In this document: positions 46,774 to 59,800 of the stretch, piece by piece
Numbering within the stretch: the stretch's first letter is position 1
Layout: each line of letters begins with the position of its first letter
Source of the DNA: SAR116 cluster bacterium AG-355-O21
Lineage (GTDB): Bacteria; Pseudomonadota; Alphaproteobacteria; Thalassobaculales; Thalassobaculaceae
Direction: 5' to 3'
DNA: 62,635 nt
NCBI GenBank assembly: GCA_003280605.1
Contig: QCEM01000011.1
Span: forward strand, 1-62,635
The notes under the pieces: generated by a model
What the model saw: only the letters and a program-made list of their open reading frames with translations
What the model was told of the DNA's origin: nothing
The model's database searches: none
Translations under genes and position numbers: made by a program

Positions 46774-47969
46774 TATGCTGCCTCCTTCACCGCAGTGACA
46801 ATTTTCTCGGCCGCATCACGCAAATTATCCGCCGACGTGATCGGTAATCCTGACTCGGCTAAAATTGTTTTACCAAGTTCAACATTGGTGCCTTCCAAAC
46901 GCACCACCAGCGGCACATGAAGGCTGACTTCTTTAGCTGCCTCAACAACCCCTTCGGCGATAATATCGCAGCGCATAATTCCGCCAAAGATATTCACCAA
47001 AATACCTTCCACATTGGGATCGGAGAGGATGATTTTGAACGCTGCCGTGACACGCTCTTTGGTTGCCCCACCACCGACATCCAAGAAGTTTGCCGGTGAG
47101 CCGCCATGTAACTTAATGATGTCCATGGTTGCCATCGCCAGGCCGGCACCATTGACCATGCAGCCAATCGCGCCATCCAATTTGACGTAATTCAGCTCGT
47201 ATTTACTGGCCTCAAGTTCCGCCGGGTCTTCTTCTGTTTCGTCGCGCAAGGCCTCGATATCGGGATGCCGATAGAGGGCGTTATCGTCAAAATCCATTTT
47301 GGCGTCGAGCGCGATCACATCGCCGTCCCCGGTTACCACCAGCGGGTTCACTTCCAACATCGAGCTGTCAAGCTGGATGAAAGCCTCATACATCGCCAAT
47401 AAGAATTTCACCGCCGCGCTGACCTGTTTGCCTTCAAGGCCAAGGCTAAAAGCGATGCGCCGGGCGTGATGCCCTTGCATGCCGGTGGCCGGATCAATCG
47501 CCAGCGATAAAATCTTCTCCGGTGTGGCTTCGGCAACATCCTCGATGTCCATGCCGCCCTCGGTCGAGGCCATCACCGTCACCCGCGATGTGGCCCGATC
47601 GATCAGCAGCGACAGGTATAATTCACGTGCAATGTCGCAGCCTTCTTCAACATAAATGCGGCCAACTTCCTTGCCGTCAGGGCCGGTTTGCTTGGTCACC
47701 AAAGTTTGCCCCAACATGGCTGTTGCCGCGTCGGCAACCTGCTCCAGCGATTTTGCCAAGCGAACCCCGCCGCTATCGGGGTCGCCGCCCTTGAAGCGAC
47801 CGGCACCACGGCCACCGGCATGGATTTGAGACTTCACAACCCAAATCGGCCCACCAAGTTTTTCAGCCACCTGGCGTGCTTCATCGGCCGTGTAAGCAAC
47901 ATCACCTTGCGGCACTTTGACGCCGAATTTCGCCAGCAATGCCTTGGCTTGATACTCATGAATATTCAT
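46773..47969 (-). CDS. sucC: Succinyl-CoA ligase beta subunit
   Basis: SucC (398 residues) is the ATP-grasp subunit that binds nucleotide and determines ADP or GDP use. The N-terminus [20 protein letters not shown], the ATP-grasp stretch [20 protein letters not shown] and the C-terminal [15 protein letters not shown] are standard. It lies 44 bases after mdh and overlaps sucD by one base. Confidence 0.98.
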   Translation of the reverse strand: MNIHEYQAKALLAKFGVKVPQGDVAYTADEARQVAEKLGGPIWVVKSQIHAGGRGAGRFKGGDPDSGGVRLAKSLEQVADAATAMLGQTLVTKQTGPDGKEVGRIYVEEGCDIARELYLSLLIDRATSRVTVMASTEGGMDIEDVAEATPEKILSLAIDPATGMQGHHARRIAFSLGLEGKQVSAAVKFLLAMYEAFIQLDSSMLEVNPLVVTGDGDVIALDAKMDFDDNALYRHPDIEALRDETEEDPAELEASKYELNYVKLDGAIGCMVNGAGLAMATMDIIKLHGGSPANFLDVGGGATKERVTAAFKIILSDPNVEGILVNIFGGIMRCDIIAEGVVEAAKEVSLHVPLVVRLEGTNVELGKTILAESGLPITSADNLRDAAEKIVTAVKEAA

Positions 47970-48013
47970 TTATCCCTCTCTTTACCGCCATGCCCCAAGG
48001 CTGTTCGCGGTGA

Positions 48014-50259
<2,246 letters not shown>

Positions 50260-50278
50260 AATTGATCCACCGCTCCGC

Positions 50279-51028
50279 TCATCGCCCGCCGCTGACGTTA
50301 ATCACCGAGCCAACACAATAACGGGCCGCATCGCTTAGCAGCCAAACCACCGCTTCGGCAACTTCCTCTGCGGTTCCGGCCCGGCCCTGGGGCACGGTTG
50401 GCCCCAGGCGGGCGACCCGATCGGGGGCCCCGGCAGAGGCATGAATTTCAGTATCAATCATTCCGGGGGCAACGGCATTGACGCGGATGCCTTCGCCGGC
50501 GACCTCACGGGCAAGGCCTGTGGTGATGCTATCCACCGCACCTTTGGAGCCAGCATAGTGGACAAATTCTCCGGCCGCGCCTAAGCGGGCGGCAATGGAA
50601 CCAAGGTTCACAATGACACCGCCCTTACCGCCATACCGGGTTGACATCCGGCGCACGGCCTCCCCACAGCACAGCATCAAACCCGTCACATTGAGATCAA
50701 AAACCGCAGCGATATCGGCCGCATTCATGGCATCGACACGTTTAATCTGGCCGGTGGTGCCGGCGTTATTGACCAGGCCGGCAACTGGCCCAAGGTCACG
50801 CTCCACCTGATCAAATAATGCTTTGATATCATCCTCCTTGGCCATATCACCTTGCACCACCAAGGCTTTTTGGCCTGCTGCTTGAACGCCGGCGGCGACA
50901 GCTTCGGCAGCGGTTGCGTCACGGGCGTAATTCACCGCCACATCCCAGCCGTCGGCCGCCGCCAACCCGGCCGTGGCGGCACCAATGCCCCGGCTTGCGC
51001 CGGTCACAATCAAAACACCTTTACCCAC
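50279..51028 (-). CDS. SDR family oxidoreductase
   Basis: This 249-residue short-chain dehydrogenase has the motif TGASRGIG at 9-16, the NNAG structural motif and the catalytic Y-x-x-x-K as YAGSKGAV. It ends with the common VINVSGGR. The start codon is GTG at 51028, directly after a TAG of a possible upstream small frame, with a GGGAG site eight bases upstream. Subfamily resembles glucose/ribitol-type and 3-oxoacyl-ACP-like dehydrogenases; the substrate is unknown. It is divergent from cysD. Confidence 0.9.
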   Translation of the reverse strand: MGKGVLIVTGASRGIGAATAGLAAADGWDVAVNYARDATAAEAVAAGVQAAGQKALVVQGDMAKEDDIKALFDQVERDLGPVAGLVNNAGTTGQIKRVDAMNAADIAAVFDLNVTGLMLCCGEAVRRMSTRYGGKGGVIVNLGSIAARLGAAGEFVHYAGSKGAVDSITTGLAREVAGEGIRVNAVAPGMIDTEIHASAGAPDRVARLGPTVPQGRAGTAEEVAEAVVWLLSDAARYCVGSVINVSGGR

Positions 51029-51172
51029 CTAATTTACTCCCTGACTATTTTCAGCAAGTGCCGCGGCCAAGCTTATGCGACACAACATCACCGCCGGCAA
51101 CAGGCTGGCGACCTGCAGGTGATCGCCGCGCCGTTGCCAGATACCGACCGCTTTGGAAATCGTCTGTCTCAT
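51029..51172 (-). CDS. Possible 47-codon small ORF upstream of the SDR gene
   Basis: An ATG at 51172 opens a 47-codon frame whose TAG immediately precedes the GTG start of the SDR gene (TAGGTG), an arrangement that would allow coupled translation. There is no clear ribosome site before the ATG, only a weak GCGAGA, and no recognisable domain; the central part is mildly hydrophobic. It may be a leader peptide or a chance frame. Confidence 0.22.
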   Translation of the reverse strand: MRQTISKAVGIWQRRGDHLQVASLLPAVMLCRISLAAALAENSQGVN

Positions 51173-51309
51173 GGCATGTTTCTCGCTTGAGCCTCGCAAG
51201 TTCATGACGTTATACCAATACCCACGTGCCTTTGCATGGCTTGATTAGATATAAGTGCGGTCAGTCCACGGGGCGCCAATCCGCGCACAAAGATTAAAGA
51301 GAGTATCGG

Positions 51310-52203
51310 ATGCAACATTTGCAGCGCCTAGAGGCCGAAAGCATTCACATTATGCGTGACGTGGCGGCGCAATTCCGGAATCCGGTCATGCTGTACTCGA
51401 TCGGCAAAGACAGCTCGGTCATGTTGCATCTGGCGCTGAAAGCTTTCTATCCGTCCAAACCGCCGTTTGCATTGCTGCATGTGGACACCACCTGGAAATT
51501 TCAGGAGATGATCGCCTTCCGTGATCAACGCGCCAAGGAACTGGACCTGGATCTCATCGTGCATATTAATGCCGATGGGGTGCGCGACGGCATCGGCCCG
51601 TTTAGCCACGGATCCGCCGTGCATACCGATATTATGAAAACCCAGGCCTTAAAGCAGGCATTGGATCAATATGGTTTCGATGCCGCTTTCGGCGGTGCCC
51701 GCCGTGATGAAGAAAAAAGCCGCGCCAAAGAACGGGTGTTTTCGTTTCGCACCGCCCAGCATCGCTGGGACCCAAAAAATCAGCGCCCGGAGCTGTGGAA
51801 TCTGTACAATGGACGGGTGAAAAAAGGCGAGAGTATCCGAGTGTTTCCGCTGTCGAATTGGACCGAGTTGGATATCTGGCAATACATCTACCAAGAAGCC
51901 ATCCCTGTGCCCTCGCTTTATCTTGCAAAGCCACGCCCGGTGGTGCGCCGCGACGGTGCGTTAATCATGGTCGATGACGGGCGCATGCCTCTCAACGACG
52001 ATGAGACCCCGGAAATGATGTCAGTTCGATTTCGGACCCTGGGGTGTTATCCGCTCACAGGTGCCGTTGAAAGCACTGCCACAACCTTACCTGAGGTGAT
52101 CCGCGAAATGTTGGTCGCCACCTCATCTGAACGTCAAGGCCGAGTCATCGATCAAGATGCCGGTGCCTCAATGGAAGATAAAAAACAAGAAGGCTATTTT
52201 TAA
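51310..52203 (+). CDS. cysD: Sulfate adenylyltransferase subunit 2
   Basis: CysD, 297 residues, is the PP-loop subunit of ATP sulfurylase, making adenylyl sulfate (APS) from sulfate and [23 protein letters not shown] contains the PP-loop SIGKDS, and [20 protein letters not shown] and the C-terminal [20 protein letters not shown] are diagnostic. A GAGAG site precedes the ATG. Its stop overlaps the cysNC start by one base (TAATG). It partners the GTPase half of CysNC. Confidence 0.98.
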   Translation: MQHLQRLEAESIHIMRDVAAQFRNPVMLYSIGKDSSVMLHLALKAFYPSKPPFALLHVDTTWKFQEMIAFRDQRAKELDLDLIVHINADGVRDGIGPFSHGSAVHTDIMKTQALKQALDQYGFDAAFGGARRDEEKSRAKERVFSFRTAQHRWDPKNQRPELWNLYNGRVKKGESIRVFPLSNWTELDIWQYIYQEAIPVPSLYLAKPRPVVRRDGALIMVDDGRMPLNDDETPEMMSVRFRTLGCYPLTGAVESTATTLPEVIREMLVATSSERQGRVIDQDAGASMEDKKQEGYF

Positions 52204-54116
52204 TGCCCCAAAACGCTCATGAAACGGCGGTTGCCGACGTTGAAGCTTATTTGCGCGCTCAGGAAGACAAAACCCTGCTGCGGCTGATCACCTGTGGTTC
52301 CGTTGATGACGGTAAGTCAACCCTGCTGGGCCGCCTGTTATATGACTGCAAGCTGCTGTTTGAAGATCAACTTGCCAGTTTGCAGTCAGATTCCGCGCGC
52401 TTTGGGAGCACCGGAACACGTGAACTGGATCTTGCCCTGCTGGTTGACGGTCTTGCCGCCGAGCGCGAACAAGGCATCACCATTGATGTGGCATATCGGT
52501 TTTTCACCACCGACAAACGCAAATTTATTGTCGCCGATACCCCTGGCCACGAACAATATACCCGCAATATGGCCACCGGCGCGTCAACCGCCGAAGTTGC
52601 GATTTTGCTTGTCGATGCGCGCAAGGGCATGCTGACGCAAACCCGCCGCCACAGCTACATCGCCGCGCTGCTGGGGATCCGGCATTTGGTTTTAGCCGTC
52701 AATAAAATGGATCTGGTCGATTGGCAGGACGGTATTTTCGATACAATCGCCGCTGATTTCAAAAGCTTTGCGGCAAACCTTGGCGAGATGCAAGTAACCT
52801 GCATCCCGGTCTCGGCCTTAACCGGAGACAATATCAGCCGGCCGTCGGCGGCCATGCCCTGGTATCAGGGCGCGACCCTGTTGACCCATCTTGAAACCCT
52901 CAATGTCGGCGACGGCTTAGGGGATCAGCCTTTTCGGATGCCGGTGCAATGGGTCAATCGGCCGAACTTAAACTTCCGTGGTTTTGCCGGCAGCATCGCC
53001 AGCGGGGCGGTTCAGGTTGATGACCCGGTGGTGATTCTGCCATCGGGCAAAACCAGCACCATCGAGAGCATTGCCACCTATGACGGCCCGCTTACACGGG
53101 CGCAGGCAGGCCAAGCTGTGACCTTGGTGCTGCAGGATGAGGTTGATGTGTCGCGCGGTGACGTTATCGCCGCAACAACCGACCGACCGATGGTCGCCGA
53201 CCAATTTGCCGCTCATATCGTCTGGATGCATGAAACCCCAATGCTGCCTGGACGAACCTATCAACTGCGCCTTGGATCAATGGCGGTGAATGCCCAGGTC
53301 ACCGAAATAAAACATAGCGTCAACGTGGATACTTTGGAGCGGATGGCGGCCAAAAGCCTTGATCTTAACGATGTCGCGTTCTGCAATCTGTCGGTTGATC
53401 TAGCAATCCCGTTCGATCCCTACAGCGACAACCGCACCATGGGAGCGTTTATCTTAGTTGACCGGATGCACAATGCCACGGTCGGCTGCGGGATGATCAA
53501 TTTTGCCCTCCGGCGGGCCGCCAACATTCATCATCATGCGATGACGGTGACGCAAAATACCCGCGCCGCCGCCAAACAACAAAAACCCTGCGTGCTCTGG
53601 TTCACCGGCCTATCCGGGGCCGGTAAATCGACCATCGCTGATCTGGTTGAACAACGGCTGCATGATTTTGGCCACCACACCATGCTGCTTGACGGTGACA
53701 ATGTGCGCTTTGGCTTGAACCGCGATCTGGGCTTTTCGAATGAAGACAGGGTTGAAAATATCCGCCGCGTCGGCGAGGTGTCAAAACTGCTGGTCGAAGC
53801 CGGCTTGATCACCCTGGTCAGTTTCATCTCGCCCTTCCGCAGTGAACGCCAACTGGCCCGCAACCTGTTGCAGGATGATGAATTCTTCGAAGTTTTTGTC
53901 GATGCTCCTTTGGCGGTCTGTGAGCAACGCGACCCGAAAGGCTTGTATAAAAAAGCCCGCGCCGGCGAAATCCCGAATTTTACCGGGATCGGCAGCGATT
54001 ATGAACCTCCCGAGAACCCCGAACTGCACCTTTCGGCGAGCGTTTTTTCAGCCGAGCAACTGGCCGAGCAGGTTATCACCCTGCTGCGTAACCAGGGCAT
54101 TATTGCGGCTGAATAA
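52203..54116 (+). CDS. cysNC: Bifunctional sulfate adenylyltransferase GTPase/APS kinase
   Basis: This 637-residue fusion joins a CysN GTPase and a CysC kinase. The N-terminal half has the elongation-factor-like motifs GSVDDGKST (32-40), [12 protein letters not shown] and NKMDL and drives APS formation with CysD; the C-terminal part from about residue 455 has the APS-kinase P-loop [12 protein letters not shown] (about 469-480) and [15 protein letters not shown]. Together the pair makes PAPS. No sulfite or PAPS reductase genes are nearby, so PAPS could serve assimilation elsewhere or sulfation. The last 17 bases overlap the end of galE on the opposite strand. Confidence 0.97.
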   Translation: MPQNAHETAVADVEAYLRAQEDKTLLRLITCGSVDDGKSTLLGRLLYDCKLLFEDQLASLQSDSARFGSTGTRELDLALLVDGLAAEREQGITIDVAYRFFTTDKRKFIVADTPGHEQYTRNMATGASTAEVAILLVDARKGMLTQTRRHSYIAALLGIRHLVLAVNKMDLVDWQDGIFDTIAADFKSFAANLGEMQVTCIPVSALTGDNISRPSAAMPWYQGATLLTHLETLNVGDGLGDQPFRMPVQWVNRPNLNFRGFAGSIASGAVQVDDPVVILPSGKTSTIESIATYDGPLTRAQAGQAVTLVLQDEVDVSRGDVIAATTDRPMVADQFAAHIVWMHETPMLPGRTYQLRLGSMAVNAQVTEIKHSVNVDTLERMAAKSLDLNDVAFCNLSVDLAIPFDPYSDNRTMGAFILVDRMHNATVGCGMINFALRRAANIHHHAMTVTQNTRAAAKQQKPCVLWFTGLSGAGKSTIADLVEQRLHDFGHHTMLLDGDNVRFGLNRDLGFSNEDRVENIRRVGEVSKLLVEAGLITLVSFISPFRSERQLARNLLQDDEFFEVFVDAPLAVCEQRDPKGLYKKARAGEIPNFTGIGSDYEPPENPELHLSASVFSAEQLAEQVITLLRNQGIIAAE

Positions 54117-55089
54117 CAAAGCGCTTTTGGGCGGCAATCGCATCACTGATGATTTGATCAAGGCTGCTGCGGGTCGCCTGCCATGCCAAGCTTGCCTCCG
54201 CTAACGCACTATTGGCCACCAGATGGGCGACATCACCTTGGCGGCGGGCGGCATGCAGCGGGTTGATCGTTTGGCCGGTAAGACGTTCGGTGGCGGCAAT
54301 AATCTGCTGCACCGAATAACCATCACCTGAGCCAAGGTTGGCAACCAGATTGGGCCCGCCGGCCAACAACCGCTGCACGGCGGCAACATGGGCATCGGCC
54401 AAATCACTGACATGCACGTAGTCACGCACACAGGTGCCGTCAACGGTCTCATAATCCGTGCCATAGATGGCCAATGGGCGATGCCCGAAAGCTGCCTGAA
54501 TGACCAACGGGATTAAATGTGTTTCCGGGTCATGCCGTTCGCCCAGTTCACCGTCAGGGTCAGCGCCGGCGGCATTGAAATAGCGCAGCGCGCAAAACCG
54601 CAACGCGCCCTGCTCGCTGGCACCTGTCAGCAAATCTTCAATATCCGCTTTATTCTGACCATAGGGGTTTGCCGGCTGTCGGGGATGGTCTTCGGTTATC
54701 GTGACTTGCTGTGGGGCACCGTAAACGGCGGCACTGGAGGAAAACACCAGCTTATTCACTTGATGGGCCTGCATCGCTGCCAAAAGCGCCGCACTACCGG
54801 CAACATTTTGCCGCTCAAAGCGGGCCGGCTCGCGCACCGATAGGCCGGCTTCAATCAGTCCGGCGAAATGCATCACGGCGCACGGCTTATAGGCCGTGAA
54901 GGCGGCTGCAAGGGCTGATTGATCCAGCAGGTCAGCGGTGATTAACGGTCCCCATTTGACGGCGTCTTGGTGGCCGTTGGAGAGATTATCATAGCTGACC
55001 GGCAAATAGCCCGCGGCCGCCAACGCCTTACAGGCATGGCTTCCGACAAAACCAGCGCCGCCGGTGACAAGGATGGTTTCCAAAGACAT
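54100..55089 (-). CDS. galE: UDP-glucose 4-epimerase
   Basis: GalE (329 residues) interconverts UDP-glucose and UDP-galactose. The NAD motif is [15 protein letters not shown], with FSSSAAVYG and the catalytic Y-x-x-x-K in [25 protein letters not shown]-like residues are present as [15 protein letters not shown]. Length and layout are typical of the short bacterial form. It is divergent from the mannose-1-phosphate guanylyltransferase gene and its 3' end overlaps cysNC by 17 bases. It most likely supplies sugar nucleotides for cell-surface polysaccharide. Confidence 0.94.
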   Translation of the reverse strand: MSLETILVTGGAGFVGSHACKALAAAGYLPVSYDNLSNGHQDAVKWGPLITADLLDQSALAAAFTAYKPCAVMHFAGLIEAGLSVREPARFERQNVAGSAALLAAMQAHQVNKLVFSSSAAVYGAPQQVTITEDHPRQPANPYGQNKADIEDLLTGASEQGALRFCALRYFNAAGADPDGELGERHDPETHLIPLVIQAAFGHRPLAIYGTDYETVDGTCVRDYVHVSDLADAHVAAVQRLLAGGPNLVANLGSGDGYSVQQIIAATERLTGQTINPLHAARRQGDVAHLVANSALAEASLAWQATRSSLDQIISDAIAAQKRFVIQPQ

Positions 55090-55282
55090 TCAACTACCTA
55101 TTCATCAACCCCTGAGCGGGGCCTGCAGTGCCGGGTTTGCATCATCTATCCCGTGGTCCTTATACCACCTAAAAATAGAGAACAACGCCTAGGGTTTTTT
55201 AGCTGCCCTTGACTGGCGTTTTTAACCCTAACGAGGTAATAGTCTGTGAGCGGATCGTGACCTCCGAAAACAAGGACTTTCG

Positions 55283-56734
55283 ATGGCAAATGCGGCAATG
55301 ACACGCAGAATAACTCCGGTAATTCTTTCCGGTGGAGCCGGCAGTCGGCTCTGGCCCATGTCGCGTGCCGGTTATCCGAAACAATTTCTGGCCTTGAACG
55401 GCCCGCAAACAATGATCCAGCAAACAATGGCACGGGTCCAAGGCCCGCTTTTTACCCCCCCGTTGGTGATCTGTAACAACGATCATCGGTTTTTGGTTGC
55501 CGAGCAAATCCGGCAAATCGGCTGCCAAGATGCTGAAATCATTCTTGAGCCGGTTGGCCGTAACACCGCACCTGCCGCCGCCATCGCGGCCCTGCGCACG
55601 CTGCAAAAGGACGATGAGAGCGACCAGGATCCGCTGTTATTGATCATGGCCTCCGACCATATCATTGCCGATACCGCAGGGTTTTTGGATGCGGTTGAAT
55701 TAGCAACAGCCGCCGCCCGTGACGGTGCCCTAGTTGTTTTTGGGATTCGCCCCGGTCACCCCGAAACAGGCTACGGCTACATAAAAGCAACCACGGCTCT
55801 GGGCGCTCATGACGGCCTTTTGGATGTTGATCAATTTGTTGAAAAACCTGATTTATCGACAGCTAAAAGCTTCCTTGCCGATGGACATTATTTTTGGAAT
55901 AGCGGCATTTTTCTTTTCTCGGCACGGCATTTCTTAGATGAGTTGGCCAACCATCACCCGGCCATCGTAACCGCCTGCCAGGATGCCATCGCCAACAGCA
56001 CCATGGACCTCAGCTTTCGGCGCCTGGATCACGACGCCTTTGCGGCGGCAACTTCGCAGTCCATTGATTATGCGGTGATGGAGAAAACACGGCAGGCGGC
56101 CATGGTCGCCGTTGATATCGGCTGGAATGATGTTGGTGCTTGGTCGGCACTGTATGATATTGGCCAAAAAGATGCCGCCGGTAATGTCCACCATGGCGAC
56201 GTGCTGTTGCACAACACCAATAACAGCTACGTGCATGCCGGCAATCAGCTGGTCGCCGTCACCGGTATTGATGACGTCGTGGTTGTGGCCACGGATGATG
56301 CGGTTTTGGTAAGCGCCCGCGACCAAGCCGCCGAGGTCAAAAATTTAGTTGAACAGATGAAGGCCGATGGCCGGCCGGAACCTGATATGCCGGCAACGGT
56401 CCACCGTCCATGGGGAAACTATCGCAGCATCGATACCGGTGACGGCTTTCAAGTGAAGCATATTACGGTCAACCCCGGCGGCCAGCTATCGCTGCAAAAA
56501 CACCAGCATCGGGCGGAACATTGGGTTGTGGTCAACGGCACCGCAAGGGTCACCTGCGGCAGTGAGAATTTCGTCCTTACGGCAAATCAATCAACCTATA
56601 TCCCGGCCGGGGAAATACATCGGCTGGAGAACATTGGCAGCCAAGACTTGCATCTGATCGAGGTGCAATCAGGCAGCTATCTGGGTGAAGATGATATTGT
56701 TCGTTTTGAAGATAACTACGGCCGGACCGACTAA
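55283..56734 (+). CDS. Mannose-1-phosphate guanylyltransferase/mannose-6-phosphate isomerase
   Basis: This is a 483-residue bifunctional enzyme of the ManC/XanB/AlgA type. The N-terminal domain has the pyrophosphorylase signature ILSGGAGSRLWPMSR with YPKQFL and makes GDP-mannose; the C-terminal cupin is the type II phosphomannose isomerase, with HRPWGNYRSID and the metal ligands in LQKHQHRAEHWVVVNG. Length is normal. An ATG five codons later is also possible. It is divergent from galE, and the two probably provide nucleotide sugars for exopolysaccharide or lipopolysaccharide. Confidence 0.94.
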   Translation: MANAAMTRRITPVILSGGAGSRLWPMSRAGYPKQFLALNGPQTMIQQTMARVQGPLFTPPLVICNNDHRFLVAEQIRQIGCQDAEIILEPVGRNTAPAAAIAALRTLQKDDESDQDPLLLIMASDHIIADTAGFLDAVELATAAARDGALVVFGIRPGHPETGYGYIKATTALGAHDGLLDVDQFVEKPDLSTAKSFLADGHYFWNSGIFLFSARHFLDELANHHPAIVTACQDAIANSTMDLSFRRLDHDAFAAATSQSIDYAVMEKTRQAAMVAVDIGWNDVGAWSALYDIGQKDAAGNVHHGDVLLHNTNNSYVHAGNQLVAVTGIDDVVVVATDDAVLVSARDQAAEVKNLVEQMKADGRPEPDMPATVHRPWGNYRSIDTGDGFQVKHITVNPGGQLSLQKHQHRAEHWVVVNGTARVTCGSENFVLTANQSTYIPAGEIHRLENIGSQDLHLIEVQSGSYLGEDDIVRFEDNYGRTD

Positions 56735-56868
56735 ACCGGCGGCTGATCGCCCAGGTTTACCGGGCCAGCTGTTTTATTTTAAGCAAATGCTTTCCGTCGG
56801 CTGCAGACTAAGGTATTTTTTAGCTGAGACGGATGCGTCCACCGTTACCACGTGGAGTGCCGCGAAGC

Positions 56869-59800
56869 ATGGACCAATCAAGTCATCTGAAAAACGATTT
56901 GTTAAAATCGTTGATAAAAATTGCCGAAGACCGGTTTGCCGCCCCGCAGGCACAACAACTGGCAACCTTCCTCGAGAACTTCTTTCGGCACGTGCCGCCC
57001 AGCGACATTTTTGACCATGATCCCGAAGATCTTTTCGGGGCCGCCGTCACAATTTGGACATTCGCCAAGAAGCGGCAAGCCGGCCACGTTAAACTCCGCG
57101 CCTATAATCCCCGCTTTGAGTCCCATGGCTGGCAATCGTCGCATTCGGTGATTGAAATTATCAACGACGATATGCCGTTTTTGGTGGACTCGATCACCGC
57201 TGCCTTGAACACCATGGGGCTTACCGTGCATTTGGTGATCCACCCCATCATGCAGATTGATCGGACCACCGCCAACCAGCCAAAGCTGCTTCGTTCCGCA
57301 TCGGATCAGCCCCACGCGATCACTGAATCCTTTATGCATGTGCAAATCTCCGCGCAATCCTCGGACCAGGATTTGGAGCGCATCGAGGCAACCCTTCGGC
57401 AGGTCCTAAGTGATGTTCGCGCCGCTGTCGAAGATTGGCAGGCCATGCGCCAACAAATGAAAGCCGTGATCGACACAATTGCCAAGGCGCGGCTGCCCAA
57501 AGACCTTCCGGAGCCGATAGATAAACAGGAGATTTCAGCCTTTTTGGCCTGGATCGAGGATAATAACTTCACCTTCCTTGGATACCGTGAATACGATTAC
57601 GTCGGGCGCGGCGGAACCGCCCGCATCGACGATGCAGGACTGGGGCTTGGGCTATTGCGGGATCCTGGACTAGCGGTCTTTGATAACATGCGCGAGCTGG
57701 GCCGGCTGCCGGCCGACATTCGCGATTTCGTGCTGACGCCGCGGATGCTGATGGTGATGAAATCTAATCAGCGGTCAACGGTCCATCGGACCGTCCATCT
57801 AGATGTCATCACGGTGCAAAAGTTTAACGCCAAAGGCGAGCTTACCGGCGAGCATCGCTTTATCGGCCTGTTCACCTCCGTTGCCTACAACACCCGGCCG
57901 TCGGATATCCCGCTGCTACGCCATAAAGTCGCCCGCATCAGCGAGCTTGCCGGCTTAAGCCCTTCAAGCCATGACCACAAGGGCTTGGTGAATGTGCTGG
58001 AAACCTATCCCCGTGACGAGTTGTTTCAAGCCAATGTGAACGAGCTATGCGACATTGCCCTGGGCATTGTGTATTTGCAGGAGCGCAAGCGCACGGCGTT
58101 GTTTGTGCGCCGCGATGCTTTTGAGCGCTTTGTTTCCTGTATCGTCTATGTTTCCAGGGATGGTTACTCAACCGTCATTCGCCGCCGCTTTGGGGAGATT
58201 CTGAGTACCGCCTTCAATGGCGAGGTTGCAGCCTTTTACACCCAGATGTCCGAAAGCACTTTGGCGCGCCTGCATGTGATCATCCGAACCACCCGCGGCG
58301 AAATTCCCGAAATTGATCTGGCCGCTGTTGAAGCGCGCTTAATCGACGCCGCTCGGTCGTGGGATGACAAGCTGCATCAAAGCCTGATTGACAGCCATGG
58401 CGAGGAGCTCGGCAATCAGCTCATGGCCACCTATGGCATGCATTTTCCAACCGCCTACCGCGAACGTTTCTCGGTACATGCTGCGATCGCCGATATTGAG
58501 CGGATGGAAAGCCTCCAGGGCAGCGATGGCCTGGCCATGAACCTTTACCGTCCGATCGGCACTGAGGATGCCTATTTACACTTTAAAGTTTACCATTTAG
58601 GCAGACCGGTGCCGCTCTCGGATATCATGCCGATGATTGAAAACATGGGCTTGAAAGTGATCAGCGAGCATCCCTTCGCGATCCAGCGCGCCCACGACAA
58701 CATCTATATCCATGAATTTATTATGTCGATGGCAGACTATATCAGCTGTGATTTGGTGCAGGTCCGCGACAGCTTTCAGCAGGCCTTCCAAGCTGTTTGG
58801 CGCGGCGACATGGAAAATGACCGCTTCAACAGTTTGGTGTTACGGGCCGGACTTAGTTGGCCTTTGGTTGCCGTCCTGCGGGCCTACGCCCGCTATCTAC
58901 AGCAAGCCCGCGCGACCTTTTCACTGACTTATATGCAAGAAACTTTGAGTCGCCACGGTGCCGTTGCGGCCCGCTTAATTGACTATTTTCAGGCCCGCTT
59001 CGCATGCGATATTGATGATGATGTTCGCAGCAGCAGCACCGCCGCCATCCGCGATGATATTGAGAGCATGCTCAATGATGTCGCTAATTTAGATGAAGAT
59101 CGGATTCTGCGCCGCTTTATGAACCTGATCGATTGCAGCCTTCGCTGTAATTTCTTCCAAACCGATAACGGCCACCGCAAGCCTTACTTTGCCGTCAAGC
59201 TTGATAGCCGGCGGCTGGAGGAGCTTCCCGCCCCGCGGCCCATGGTTGAGGTCTGGGTTTGCTCCCCACGGGTCGAAGGCGTGCATCTGCGGGGCGGCAA
59301 GATCGCCCGCGGCGGCATTCGGTGGTCTGACCGGCGCGAAGATTTTCGGACCGAAGTTTTGGGCTTGATGAAAGCCCAAATGGTGAAAAATGCGGTCATC
59401 GTTCCGGTTGGCTCAAAGGGCGGATTTGTGATCAAGCAGCCACCTGCAAACCGCGACGCGCTGCAGGCCGAGGCCATCGCCTGCTATCAGTTCTTAATGC
59501 GCGGCCTGTTGGATTTAACCGATAATATCACCGGCGATGAGATCATCGGTCCGACGGACCTGGTGTGCCATGACGCGCCCGACCCCTATTTGGTGGTTGC
59601 CGCCGATAAAGGCACCGCCAGCTTCTCCGATATTGCCAATGGTGTCGCCCGCGACTACGGCTTTTGGTTAGATGATGCTTTTGCTTCCGGTGGCTCGGCC
59701 GGTTATGACCATAAGAAAATGGCCATCACCGCACGCGGAGCTTGGGAATCGGTGAAGCGCCACTTCCGGGAAATGGGTCATGACGTTCAAAACCAAGATT

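Noticed and set aside
55160-55240. Overlapping short inverted repeats (AACGCC/GGCGTT and AGGGTT/AACCCT) in the galE-manC-type spacer, considered as a riboswitch
   Set aside because: Stems are only six bases, loops are long, and no known riboswitch core was recognisable; they are probably chance pairings in a promoter region.
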